A stretch of DNA of 64,000 bases from NCBI RefSeq assembly GCF_003751785.1, contig NZ_RKIE01000003.1, forward strand, positions 186,001-250,000, in the 5' to 3' direction. A model generated the notes under the pieces. The model ran no database searches. It was not told the DNA's origin and saw nothing but the letters and a program-made list of their open reading frames with translations. Below are positions 1-8,321 of the stretch, one piece after another. This DNA comes from Frigoribacterium sp. PhB160 (lineage in GTDB: Bacteria > Actinomycetota > Actinomycetes > Actinomycetales > Microbacteriaceae). The translations under genes were made by a program, and so were the position numbers. The number at the start of each line of letters is the position of its first letter. Positions within the stretch are counted from its first letter, which is position 1.

Positions 1-842
1 CGGTGCAGGTCGCGGGTCGCGCCGACCCGGCCCGAGCGGGCCCGCAGCGCGATCGTCGCCACGAGCACGACGACCGCCGCGACCACCGCGGTGACGCCGG
101 CGGTCGTGTCGAGCAGCGTCCCCGTGAAGCGTCCGACCGCGACCCAGGCCAGGCCCCAGACGAGCGAGAGCATCGGCGCGAGGCGTCCTCGCCCGGCCGC
201 CGCGACGGCGACGCCCGACAGCCCGGCGACGCCGAGGACGATCGCCGACCACAGCCCCGTCGACAGGTCGAACCCGTCGAAGCCCGAGTCGACCAGAGCG
301 GCCGCGATGTTCGCCGCCGTGGCGACCGACACCCAGCCGAGGTAGAGGCCCATGGTGCCGTCGGTGACGACGGCGTCGACCCAGCCGCTCGTCGGCGTCC
401 GGAAGAGGATGACGAAGATCCGCGCGAGCACGAGCAGCAGGGCGACGATGACGACGACGCTGAGCCAGACGTCGCCGAGCTGCACCGCCGCGAAGAGCCA
501 GCCCGCGTTGAGCAGCATCGACGCCGCGACCCAGTAGCCGAGGCGGCGGTGCCGGTCGACGGCCCGCTGACGCGGCAGCGCCTGGAAGACCGCGTAGGCG
601 ATCAGGCCGAGGTAGATGACCGACCAGATCGAGAACGCCGTGGTGGCGGGGGCGATCGTCGTGGCGTCGGCGCTCAGCGCTCCGCCCGAGGCGTTCGACA
701 CCGACGTGCCGCCGAACGCGCCGCTGCCCACGGCGGCGAGGACGACGGCCAGCACCGCCGACACGACGACGACGATCTGGCGGACGACGTCGGACGAGGC
801 GGCGGGGCGGACGGCGGCGGAGGCGGGGGCGGAGGTGCTCAT
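1..842 (-). CDS. TspO/MBR-like tryptophan-rich membrane protein, 3' end cut by window edge
   Basis: About 280 residues are visible and the frame runs off the left edge without a stop. The N-terminus is an Ala/Ser-rich leader followed by a hydrophobic segment (about residues 21-45), then several membrane segments. FSIWSVIYLGL, NAGWLFA and GWVSVATAANI resemble the Trp-rich helices of TspO/MBR-type proteins, here in the longer actinobacterial form. Such proteins bind tetrapyrroles or act as membrane sensors; no substrate can be read here. The ATG is supported by TACCGT seven bases upstream, suggesting a leaderless transcript. The family call rests on motif resemblance only. Confidence 0.68.
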   Translation of the reverse strand, partial: MSTSAPASAAVRPAASSDVVRQIVVVVSAVLAVVLAAVGSGAFGGTSVSNASGGALSADATTIAPATTAFSIWSVIYLGLIAYAVFQALPRQRAVDRHRRLGYWVAASMLLNAGWLFAAVQLGDVWLSVVVIVALLLVLARIFVILFRTPTSGWVDAVVTDGTMGLYLGWVSVATAANIAAALVDSGFDGFDLSTGLWSAIVLGVAGLSGVAVAAAGRGRLAPMLSLVWGLAWVAVGRFTGTLLDTTAGVTAVVAAVVVLVATIALRARSGRVGATRDLH

Positions 843-849
843 GCGGGCG

Positions 850-887
850 ACGGTAGTCCGCGGATATCTCTTAGTTGCTGAATGATC
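850..887 (-). promoter_or_regulatory. Leaderless -10 and possible MarR-type operator of the TspO-like gene
   Basis: On the minus strand TACCGT (855-850) ends seven bases before the ATG at 842, the usual spacing for a leaderless actinobacterial start. Upstream, 863-887 is an unusually AT-rich imperfect palindrome (GATATCTCTTAG, then TGCTGAATGATC) resembling MarR-family operators. No MarR gene is adjacent, so the regulator is unknown. Confidence 0.4.
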
Positions 888-983
888 AGCGGACTGTCAG
901 GAGGCGCGGCCCGGCCCCCACGGACCGCCGCCGGTGCCCCGCCCCGCCGCTGCCGCTGCCCGCACCCCGCGCCCGCGCCCCGC

Positions 984-3209
984 TCAGGCCGCGGGCCGCC
1001 AGCGGCGCAGCAGCTGCGCGTTCAGCGCGACGACCACGGTCGACAGGCTCATGAGCACGGCGCCGGCCGCCGGCGAGAGCACGAACCCGACCGGTGCGAG
1101 CACCCCCGCGGCCAGCGGCACGGACAGCACGTTGTAGCCCGCGCCCCACACGAGGTTCTGGATCATCTTGCGGTAGCCGACCCGCGACAGCGAGATCACC
1201 GAGAGCACCGACCGCGGGTCGTTCGAGGCGAGGACGACGCCCGCCGACTCCACCGCGACGTCCGTGCCCGCCCCGATCGCGATGCCCACGTCGGCCCGGG
1301 CGAGCGCGGGAGCGTCGTTGACGCCGTCGCCGACCATGGCGACGCGCTGGCCTCGCTGCTGCAGCTCGGCGACGCGGGCGTCCTTCTCGCCGGGCCGCAC
1401 CTCGGCGAAGACCTCGTCGATGCCGAGCTCGCGTCCGACCGCCTCGGCCACCTGCCGCGCGTCGCCGGTCACCATCGCCACCCGCACGCCCGCGTCGTGC
1501 AGGCGCCGCACGGCCTCCGCCGACTCCGGCCGCACCTCGTCGCGCAGCGCGAACGCCGCCTCGACCGATCCGTCGCGCACGAGGTAGAGCACCGCGGCGC
1601 CCTCGGAGCGCCACGGCTCGGTCGCGCGCTCGACCTCGGTCGGCACCGTCAGGGCGCGGTCGCGGAGCAGGCCCGGACCCCCCACCGCGACCTCGACCCC
1701 GGCGACGGAGGCCTGGACGCCGCTGCCGGTGAGGGAGCGGAACTGCTCGACCTGCGCCTCCCCGGCGTCGTCGTGACCGGCCGCGGCCCGGACGATCGCG
1801 CGACCGAGCGGGTGCTCGCTGTCGCGCTCGACCGCCGCGGCGAGGCGCAGCGCCTCGGCGTCCGACCCCAGGGACGACGAGGAGGCGCGGGCCACGTCCG
1901 TCACCGCGGGCTCGCCCTTCGTCAGGGTGCCGGTCTTGTCGAAGAGCACGGTGTCGACCGTCCGCATGCGCTCGAGGGCCAGGCGGTCCTTGACGAGGAT
2001 GCCCGCGCGGGCGGCGCGCTCGGTGGAGATCGCGATGACGAGCGGGATCGCGAGGCCCAGGGCGTGCGGGCAGGCGATGACGAGCACCGTGACCGTGCGG
2101 GTGATCGCCTGGTCGAGGTCGCCGAGGAGGAGCCAGACGACGAAGGTGACGACTCCGGCGCCCGAGGCGAACCAGAAGAGGAGGGCCGCGGCGCGGTCGG
2201 CGAGGGCCTGCGCCCGCGAGGACGAGGCCTGCGCCTCGGCGACGAGCCGCTGGATGCCGGCGAGCGCCGTGTCGTCGCCGACGGCCGTGACGCGGACGCG
2301 GAGGGACCCGTCGGTCGCGACCGTGCCCGCGACGACGCGGTCGCCGGGGCCACGCGCGACGGTGCGCGACTCCCCCGTGATCATCGACTCGTCCATCTCG
2401 GCCTCGCCCGACGCGATCTCGCCGTCGGCGGGCACGCGGGCGCCGCTGCGGACCAGGACGACGTCGCCGGCGACGAGGTCGGCGACGGAGACCTGTTCGG
2501 TGGCGGCGGCGTCGTCGGTGCCGGTGGAGCCGTCGCCGGTCGGGTTGTCGCCGGCCGGGCCGTCGCCGGCCGGGCGGACGCGGTCGGCCGTGTCGGGGAG
2601 GAGGGCCGCGAGCGCGTCGAGGGCCCCGGAGGCGGCGCCGAGGGCGCGCATCTCGATCCAGTGGCCGAGCAGCATGATGACGACGAGGAGCGCGAGCTCC
2701 CACCAGAAGTCGAGGTCGAGGCCGCCGATGCCGAGCGTGGTCGCCCAGCTCGCGACGAACGCGACGGTGATCGCCATCGCGATGAGCAGCATCATGCCGG
2801 GCTGCCTGGCGCGGGCCTCGGCCACTCCCCCGCTGAGGAACGGCCAGCCGCCCCAGGCGAAGAGGAACGTGCCGAGCACCGGCGAGATCCACTCGGCACC
2901 GGGGAACGACGGCACGTCGTAGCCGAGCAGGCCCGCGAACATCGAGCTGAACGCGACGACGGGGATCGCGACCACGAGGCTCACCCAGAACTTGTCGCGG
3001 AACTGCGCGGCGTGGTCGCCGTGGCCTCCGTGACCGTGGTGGCCCGCGTGCGCGTCGTAGCCGGCATGCCCGGCGTGCGCGTCGTGGCCCGCGTGCGCGT
3101 CGCCCGCGGCCGACGCGGCCTGCCCGTGCCGCGCCGTCGCGAGCGACGAGTGGTCGGCCCCGGGGCGCTCGTCGGGGCCGGGGGCAGGGTGCTCGTGCGG
3201 GTCGGTCAT
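984..3209 (-). CDS. copB: Copper-translocating P-type ATPase, CopB-like (P1B-3)
   Basis: A 741-residue heavy-metal efflux ATPase that would export copper across the cytoplasmic membrane using ATP. It has the CPH metal site (Cys about 380) rather than CPC, the phosphorylated Asp in DKTGTLT (about 424), MITGES, an SEHP nucleotide-domain motif and GDGVNDAPAL. The last helices carry N-x6-YN-x4-P and MSLST, the signature of the P1B-3 (CopB) class. There is no ferredoxin-like HMA domain; instead residues 1-70 are His-rich (HAGHDAHAGH repeats), as expected for CopB. A metal-type palindrome overlaps its promoter. Specificity (Cu versus Ag) is inferred from the class. Confidence 0.93.
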   Translation of the reverse strand: MTDPHEHPAPGPDERPGADHSSLATARHGQAASAAGDAHAGHDAHAGHAGYDAHAGHHGHGGHGDHAAQFRDKFWVSLVVAIPVVAFSSMFAGLLGYDVPSFPGAEWISPVLGTFLFAWGGWPFLSGGVAEARARQPGMMLLIAMAITVAFVASWATTLGIGGLDLDFWWELALLVVIMLLGHWIEMRALGAASGALDALAALLPDTADRVRPAGDGPAGDNPTGDGSTGTDDAAATEQVSVADLVAGDVVLVRSGARVPADGEIASGEAEMDESMITGESRTVARGPGDRVVAGTVATDGSLRVRVTAVGDDTALAGIQRLVAEAQASSSRAQALADRAAALLFWFASGAGVVTFVVWLLLGDLDQAITRTVTVLVIACPHALGLAIPLVIAISTERAARAGILVKDRLALERMRTVDTVLFDKTGTLTKGEPAVTDVARASSSSLGSDAEALRLAAAVERDSEHPLGRAIVRAAAGHDDAGEAQVEQFRSLTGSGVQASVAGVEVAVGGPGLLRDRALTVPTEVERATEPWRSEGAAVLYLVRDGSVEAAFALRDEVRPESAEAVRRLHDAGVRVAMVTGDARQVAEAVGRELGIDEVFAEVRPGEKDARVAELQQRGQRVAMVGDGVNDAPALARADVGIAIGAGTDVAVESAGVVLASNDPRSVLSVISLSRVGYRKMIQNLVWGAGYNVLSVPLAAGVLAPVGFVLSPAAGAVLMSLSTVVVALNAQLLRRWRPAA

Positions 3210-3213
3210 GGTG

Positions 3214-3232
3214 GATACCCTAGGGGGGTATC
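3214..3232 (-). promoter_or_regulatory. CsoR-like metal operator overlapping a leaderless copB promoter
   Basis: GATACCC-n5-GGGTATC is an inverted repeat resembling CsoR-type copper operators (TACCCC...GGGGTA). It contains TAGGGT on the minus strand, whose last base is seven bases from the copB ATG. A repressor bound here would cover the -10, and the transcript would start at or next to the ATG, which fits the absence of a ribosome-binding site. No csoR gene is in view. Confidence 0.65.
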
Positions 3233-3276
3233 GACGGCGCGGTCCAGGTCGAGCCGGATCGCGCCTCCTGGGCGGT

Positions 3277-3735
3277 TCAGCCGCCGACGGGCGGACCGAT
3301 GATCAGCAGCACGACGAAGACGACCACGACGGCCGCGACCAGGAGCATCACCGCGAGGGCGAGGTGGCCGAGGATCCAGCGCAGCAGCCGGTCGGTGAGG
3401 CGCTGGTCGCGGGGGTCGTCGGTCGCGGTCAGGCGCCAGCGGCCCTCGAGCCCGCCGCGGCGGTCGATGGCCCGTTCCACCGGCAGCGACGCGAAGGGCA
3501 CGACGGCGCTCGCGAGGGCGACGACGGTCGTGCCGGCTCCCCAGCGCTGGTTGACCGCGACGACGACGCCCGCGACGAGGTACGCGAGGAAGACGAAGCC
3601 GTGGATCGGCCCCGCGATGCTCACCGGCCAGTCGCCGACGCGCACCCCGTACTTGAGGATCATGCCGACGATCAGCAGCGACCAGGTCACGATCTCGGCG
3701 AGGGCGAACGAGCGGAAGAAGGCACGAGGCGACAC
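3277..3735 (-). CDS. DUF3817-type integral membrane protein
   Basis: 152 residues with three or four hydrophobic segments (about residues 10-28, 40-60, 66-85 and a strong C-terminal helix 125-148). The core FALAEIVTWSLLIVGMILKYG and PIHGFVFLAYLV match the small DUF3817 membrane family of unknown function. I chose the GTG start because AGGAG lies five bases upstream; an in-frame ATG at 3813 would add 26 residues of unlikely sequence. Upstream lies a 25-bp tandem repeat and then the end of the flavin reductase gene, same strand. Confidence 0.8.
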   Translation of the reverse strand: MSPRAFFRSFALAEIVTWSLLIVGMILKYGVRVGDWPVSIAGPIHGFVFLAYLVAGVVVAVNQRWGAGTTVVALASAVVPFASLPVERAIDRRGGLEGRWRLTATDDPRDQRLTDRLLRWILGHLALAVMLLVAAVVVVFVVLLIIGPPVGG

Positions 3736-3815
3736 GGGTGCTCCTGGAGGGACGCGGACGGGGTCGGTCCCATCGTCGCAGGGCCGTGCTGGGCGGCGGC
3801 TCCCGACGTGCACGG

Positions 3816-3915
3816 CGTGCAGCCGGAGCGGGCGGCGCGGCGTGCAGCCGGAGCGGGCGGCGCGGCGTGCAGCCGGAGCGGGCGGCGCGGCATGCAGCCG
3901 CGGCGCGCAGCGCGG
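3816..3915. repeat. 25-bp tandem repeat, three perfect copies plus one degenerate
   Basis: The unit starts CGTGCAGCCGGAGCG and ends GGCGGCGCGG (25 bp). Copies at 3816-3840, 3841-3865 and 3866-3890 are identical; 3891-3915 is a diverged fourth copy. It fills the gap between two same-strand genes and stops one base before the flavin reductase stop codon. It has no CRISPR-like spacers and is a candidate variable-number locus. Confidence 0.9.
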
Positions 3916-3916
3916 C

Positions 3917-4828
3917 TCAGACCCCGCCGAACCGCTCCGTGCGCACCCGGGTCGGGTCGTGGCCCGCGTCGACGAGCCAGCCGGCGATCGCCTCGACGAA
4001 CGAGTTCGTGCCGCACACGTAGACGAGCGGGTGCTGCTCGGCCGGCACGACGAGCGCGTCGAGGCGAGCCCGCGTGAGCCGCCCCGCGGGCTCGACCGCG
4101 TCGGCCGGGGCCTCGCGCGTGTAGGCCCAGCGGACCGAGACGGCGTCGCCCGGCTGCGCGTCGGCGGCGTCGAGCTCGTCGACGAACCAGCGGTCGGCCG
4201 GCGTCCGGACCGAGCACAGGAGTCGCATCTCCGGCCCCGCGGGCAGCAGCCCTCGTGCCCGCACCATCGCCACGAGCGGGGCGATGCCGGACCCGCCGCC
4301 GATCAGCTGCACGGGCGACTCCGTCGGCCGCGGCGCCCCGGCCGGCTCGGGCAGGACGGCGTGGACGGCCGAGTCGGGGTCGAACTCCGTCGGCGGCCAG
4401 ACGAACCAGCCGCCGATCGGGCCGCGCACCTCGATCGGGTCGCCGGGCTCGGCGTGGTCGACGAGGTACGGCGAGACCTCGCCGTCGTCGAGTCGCTCGA
4501 CCGTGATCTCGAACCGGGGCGGAGCGGCGGGCCCCGGCACGGCCGCGGGCCCGGCCGCGGCGGCGGGCCCCGCGCCCGAGCGTGACGTCCCCCGCACGTC
4601 CGACAGCGAGTACGAGCGGGTCGCCTGGTACCCGTCGTCGGCGGTCAGGCGCAGGTCGACGTGCTGACCGGCCCGCGCCGTGCGCAGCCCGGGCACCTCG
4701 ACGACGAGCGAGCGGCCCCGGGCACCCTGCGGCGAGGCCGACACGACGGTGCCGGGCAGCCAGTCGAACGAGCCCCCGCCCGCGTCGGCCCCCGGCTCGG
4801 CTCCGGTACCGGCACCGGCACCGCTCAC
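3917..4828 (-). CDS. Ferredoxin-reductase-type FAD/NAD(P)H oxidoreductase
   Basis: A 303-residue single-component flavin reductase. An FAD-binding barrel includes RSYSLSDV, and the nucleotide-binding half carries IGGGSGIAPLVAMV and a C-terminal VYVCGTNSFVEAIAGWL. No 2Fe-2S ferredoxin domain follows. A Gly/Ala/Pro-rich insert of about 25 residues after RSYSLSDV is unusual. The GTG start overlaps the stop of the upstream molybdoenzyme gene (GTGA), so the two are translationally coupled. The likely role is to feed electrons to, or take them from, that molybdoprotein; this is inferred from context. Confidence 0.85.
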   Translation of the reverse strand: MSGAGAGTGAEPGADAGGGSFDWLPGTVVSASPQGARGRSLVVEVPGLRTARAGQHVDLRLTADDGYQATRSYSLSDVRGTSRSGAGPAAAAGPAAVPGPAAPPRFEITVERLDDGEVSPYLVDHAEPGDPIEVRGPIGGWFVWPPTEFDPDSAVHAVLPEPAGAPRPTESPVQLIGGGSGIAPLVAMVRARGLLPAGPEMRLLCSVRTPADRWFVDELDAADAQPGDAVSVRWAYTREAPADAVEPAGRLTRARLDALVVPAEQHPLVYVCGTNSFVEAIAGWLVDAGHDPTRVRTERFGGV

Positions 4829-5403
4829 GCGTACCGCTCTTCGCGCCAGGGGTCGCCGTGGCCGTGGTAGCCCATGCTCTCCCAGAAGCCGCGGCGGTCG
4901 ACCGCCATCGTCTGGATGCCCTGCAGCCACTTCGCGCTCTTCCAGAAGTAGAGGCCGGGCACGAACAGCCGCGCCGGGCCGCCGTGCTCCGAGCCGAGGG
5001 GCGCGCCCTCGTAGGTGTCGACGACCCACGCCTTGCCGCCGAGCAGCTCGCTGAGCGGCAGGTTCGTCGTGTAGCCGCCGTAGCTCGTCGCCATGGCGAA
5101 CTCGTGGTCGGTCTCGAGGCCGTCGAAGAGGGTGTCGAGCGAGACCCCCGACCAGTGCGTGCCGAGTTTCGACCAGCTCGTGACGCAGTGGATGTCGGTC
5201 TCGACCTGCTCGTGCGGCAGCGCCTGGAAGTCGGCCCAGCTCAGCGAACGCTGCCCCTGCTCGGTGCCGACCTGCAGCTCCCACCGCTTGATGTTCGGGG
5301 TCGGGCCGGCCGACAGCACCGGGAAGCCCGACTCGAGGTGCTGACCCGGCGGGAGGCGCGGGTCGACCTCGCGACGTCGGCCGAAGCCCGTGAAACCTGC
5401 CAT
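4825..5403 (-). CDS. Sulfite-oxidase-like molybdopterin oxidoreductase
   Basis: 192 residues with the oxidoreductase molybdopterin fold: SGFPVLSAGPTPNI near the start, DIHCVTSWSKLGTHWSGV with the Mo-ligand Cys at about residue 75, SYGGYTTNLPL, and GGPARLFVPGLYFWKSAKW. There is no haem or dimerisation domain and no twin-arginine signal, so it should be a small cytoplasmic enzyme. It overlaps the downstream flavin reductase by four bases. The substrate is unknown; the family includes sulfite oxidases and MsrP-like sulfoxide reductases. The ATG chosen follows a GAAGG-type site; an in-frame extension to 5460 looks non-coding. Confidence 0.87.
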   Translation of the reverse strand: MAGFTGFGRRREVDPRLPPGQHLESGFPVLSAGPTPNIKRWELQVGTEQGQRSLSWADFQALPHEQVETDIHCVTSWSKLGTHWSGVSLDTLFDGLETDHEFAMATSYGGYTTNLPLSELLGGKAWVVDTYEGAPLGSEHGGPARLFVPGLYFWKSAKWLQGIQTMAVDRRGFWESMGYHGHGDPWREERYA

Positions 5404-5484
5404 GGTGCGCCTGCCTTCTCGTCGGGGGTGGTCACGCTGGGTCGAGTCTGGCCGTCGCACGTGCCCGGCGGCCAGCGCGGACGC

Positions 5485-5979
5485 TCACTCGAGGGTCGCC
5501 GTGCCGACCTCGTCGCCGTCCGCGGAGACGATCGACACCGCGACGGGCCGGTCGGCCACGTCCTCCGGCAGGTCGACGACGGTCGTCGAGGGCACGTAGT
5601 CCATCGTGCACGGCCCGGGGTCGGCCGCGCCGAGCGTCACCACGAGGCCGTCGGTGCCGTCGGCCACGAGCGAGCCGACGGGCACCGGACAGGTCGAGCT
5701 GCCCCAGGTCGTGACGGCGACCGTGCGGCCCTCGTGGGTCCAGGCCACCGACGGCGCCCCGTCGCCCTCGACCAGGTCGCCCGAGGCGGGCGTCGGCGTC
5801 GAGCTCGGCACCGTCGTCCGCCGCGCGGCGGGGTCTCCCCCGGCGCCGGCCGACGCGTCGCCCGGCGAGGCGCAGGCCCCGAGCACGACGGCGAGGCCGA
5901 GCGCGCCGGCGGCGAGCAGCAGCACGGCGGGGGCGCGGCGGGGACGGAGGCGGGACGTGTCGGCGAGGGGACCAGGCAT
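5485..5979 (-). CDS. Putative lipoprotein of unknown function
   Basis: 164 residues. The N-terminus is basic (RLRPRR) followed by a hydrophobic helix ending in LGAC, a lipobox with Cys at about residue 35. A Thr/Pro/Ser linker follows. The C-terminal region is a small beta-rich domain with two further Cys (SSTCPVPV, DPGPCTMDY) that could form a disulfide outside the cell. No family is recognised. It would be anchored to the outer face of the membrane. The ATG at 5979 is preferred because the signal sequence starts just after it. Confidence 0.7.
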   Translation of the reverse strand: MPGPLADTSRLRPRRAPAVLLLAAGALGLAVVLGACASPGDASAGAGGDPAARRTTVPSSTPTPASGDLVEGDGAPSVAWTHEGRTVAVTTWGSSTCPVPVGSLVADGTDGLVVTLGAADPGPCTMDYVPSTTVVDLPEDVADRPVAVSIVSADGDEVGTATLE

Positions 5980-6187
5980 GGGTCCATGGTGCCGCAGGCC
6001 TCCGACGAGAGCGACCCGCGCCTCCTCGTGGGCCCTGGCCGGGGTCGGGCCGAGCCCCGGCGGAGACGAGCCGGGCCCCGGCAGGCGTCGGCGACCCCGA
6101 CGGACGCCGCCGGCCTGGGAGCGAGCCGGACCGCGGCTGGACAAGGGTCATAGGCTCGGGGGGCACGACTCCCTCGAAAGGACCGAC

Positions 6188-6808
6188 ATGGCTGAGTACA
6201 CCCTCCCGGATCTCCCGTACGACTACAGCGCCCTCGCGCCGCACATCAGCGCGCAGATCATGGAGCTGCACCACTCGAAGCACCACAACACCTACGTCAC
6301 CGGCGCGAACACCGCGAACGCGGCCCTCGCCGAGGCCCGCGAGAGCGGGAACCTGGCGAACGTGAACAAGTTCGAGAAGGACCTCGCGTTCAACCTCGGC
6401 GGCCACGTGAACCACTCGATCTTCTGGACCAACCTCACCCCCGAGACCGGCGAGCCCACCGGCGACCTGCTCGAGGCGATCGGCCGCGACTTCGGCGACC
6501 TCGAGAAGTTCAAGGCGCACTTCACCGCCACGGCGCTCGGCGTCCAGGGCTCCGGCTGGTCGGTGCTCGCGTACGACGTCATCGGTCAGCGCCTCAGCGT
6601 CTTCCAGCTCTTCGACCAGCAGGGCAACGTGCCGTTCGGCCTCGTCCCGCTGCTGATGCTCGACGTCTGGGAGCACGCCTACTACCTCGACTACCAGAAC
6701 GTGCGCGCCGACTACGTCAAGGCGTTCTGGAACATCGTCGACTGGGACAACGTCGGCCAGCGCCTCGCCGCCGCGACGACCAAGACCCAGGGCCTGCTGA
6801 CCTTCTAG
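6188..6808 (+). CDS. sodA: Superoxide dismutase, Mn/Fe family
   Basis: 206 residues, normal for Mn/Fe superoxide dismutase, which converts superoxide to hydrogen peroxide and oxygen in the cytoplasm. The metal ligands are visible: His in MELHHSKHH, His in GGHVNHSIFW, and Asp and His in LDVWEHAYYLDYQN. The start follows AAAGGA. TAGGCT at 6151-6156 is a reasonable -10, giving a short leader. The gene is monocistronic. Sequence alone does not settle Mn versus Fe. Confidence 0.97.
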   Translation: MAEYTLPDLPYDYSALAPHISAQIMELHHSKHHNTYVTGANTANAALAEARESGNLANVNKFEKDLAFNLGGHVNHSIFWTNLTPETGEPTGDLLEAIGRDFGDLEKFKAHFTATALGVQGSGWSVLAYDVIGQRLSVFQLFDQQGNVPFGLVPLLMLDVWEHAYYLDYQNVRADYVKAFWNIVDWDNVGQRLAAATTKTQGLLTF

Positions 6809-7036
6809 CAGCCGCCCCCCGACGCACCGCGTCCCGGGTCCCGCACCGCGTCTCGTCGCTGTGGGCGGCCGGGGCGCGGTGCGTCGTCGCGTGCGGGCCG
6901 CGATGCGTCCGTCGCCCCCGGGGTCGTGCCGACGGCTCTCCCCAGCCCCCGACCGACGGTCCCTCCCGCCTCGGCGGCGCCTGCGACCACGGGATGAAAA
7001 CCCCGGCCGGAGGCGCGGGTCGGCGACGCCCTCACC

Positions 7037-7049
7037 TAACCTGTCGACC
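7037..7049 (+). promoter_or_regulatory. Leaderless -10 of the histidine kinase gene
   Basis: TAACCT (7037-7042) is followed by seven bases and the ATG at 7050. No Shine-Dalgarno sequence is present, so transcription probably starts at or beside the ATG. Confidence 0.6.
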
Positions 7050-8321
7050 ATGATCGACGCACGACGGTGGGGCCGGCACGCCGTCGCGCCCGCCGTCGCG
7101 GTCGTCTACTTCGCGTTCTGGGTCGCGACCGCCTGGGGGCTCGGCGGCGTCGCCGACAACAGCGTCGTCTTCGGGCTCTTCGCCCTGGCGATCGGCCTCT
7201 CGTTCTGGATGCCCGCGACCTCGCTCGCGCTCGTGCTCGTCGTGCCCGTGCTGCAGCTGGCCGGCCTGGCCGAGGCCCCGTCGCAGCACACGTGGGCGGC
7301 GTACGTCGCGATCGCGCTGGTCATGGCCTTCGTCGCCGTGAAGCCGTCGCCGTGGCTGCGCCTCGCCGCGCTCGTCGTGGCCGCCGTCGCGGCGGGCCTC
7401 GCGGCGTGGCTGCTCGCCGTGCCGACCCTGACCCGGCCGCAGAGCTGGAGCACCTGGGTCGGGGCGGGCACGACCGGGCTCCGCATCGAGTTCTCGCTGC
7501 TGATGGCGGCCCTGTTCGGCGTGTTCGCGGGAGCGTGGGCGATCGGCGTGGCCTTCGCGAGCCTCCGGCGGGTGCTCATCATCCGCGAGGCGCTCGAGGC
7601 CACCGAGACCCGGTTCGAGGCGACCGACCTCGAGCTGCGCCTCGCGCAGGACCGGGCGCGCATCTCGCGCGACGTCCACGACGCGCTCGCGCACTCCCTC
7701 GCGGTCGTCGTCTCGCAGGCCCAGGGCGCGATGGCCCTCCGCGCGACGCGGCCGGAGGTCGCCGACGAGTCGCTCCGCACCATCGCCGAGGTCGGACGCA
7801 CCGCCCTGGTCGACGTGCGGCGCCTGGTGGAGCGCATCACGCAGGACGACGACGTGACCGCCCCTCGCGAGACCCTCGACGACGTCGACAGCCTCGTGAC
7901 GGCCATGCGCGAGGTCGGCATGGAGGTCGACGTCGTCGTGGAGGGCGCCCCGGGCGACCTCGCCCCCTCGCAGGAGCTCGCCGTCTACCGCATCGTGCAG
8001 GAGAGCCTCACGAACGCCCTCAAGCACGCCGGCAGCACGAGCCGCGTCTCGGTCGTGCTCGACTGGCGCGGGCGCGGCCTGTCGCTGCTCGTGACCTCGC
8101 GGGGCCGCGGCGCGCCGCTCGTCGCCGCGCGCACCGGGGCCGACCGCGGCGCAGGGGTGCGCGGCATGACCGAGCGCGCACGCCTGGCGGGAGGCTGGCT
8201 GACCGCCGAGCCCTCGCTCGACGGGTCGGAGTTCGCCGTCACCGCCTTCGTCCCGACCCGCGGCGTGCCCGACCACCGGCCCGCCCCCGCCGCCCTGCAC
8301 CACGAGAGAGAGACCTCATGA
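7050..8321 (+). CDS. Two-component sensor histidine kinase, NarL/DesK type
   Basis: 423 residues. About six hydrophobic segments occupy residues 8-170 and form a membrane sensor without a large extracellular loop. A short coiled coil leads to the HisKA_3 box RISRDVHDALAHSL (phospho-acceptor His about 210). The ATPase domain shows the N box IVQESLTNALKHA (Asn about 322) and GAGVRGMTERARLAGG. The gene overlaps the next by four bases (ATGA) and forms a pair with that response regulator. The signal is unknown. Confidence 0.93.
   Translation: MIDARRWGRHAVAPAVAVVYFAFWVATAWGLGGVADNSVVFGLFALAIGLSFWMPATSLALVLVVPVLQLAGLAEAPSQHTWAAYVAIALVMAFVAVKPSPWLRLAALVVAAVAAGLAAWLLAVPTLTRPQSWSTWVGAGTTGLRIEFSLLMAALFGVFAGAWAIGVAFASLRRVLIIREALEATETRFEATDLELRLAQDRARISRDVHDALAHSLAVVVSQAQGAMALRATRPEVADESLRTIAEVGRTALVDVRRLVERITQDDDVTAPRETLDDVDSLVTAMREVGMEVDVVVEGAPGDLAPSQELAVYRIVQESLTNALKHAGSTSRVSVVLDWRGRGLSLLVTSRGRGAPLVAARTGADRGAGVRGMTERARLAGGWLTAEPSLDGSEFAVTAFVPTRGVPDHRPAPAALHHERETS

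Noticed and set aside
3816-3915. CRISPR array
   Set aside because: Repeats are directly adjacent with no unique spacers and no cas genes nearby.
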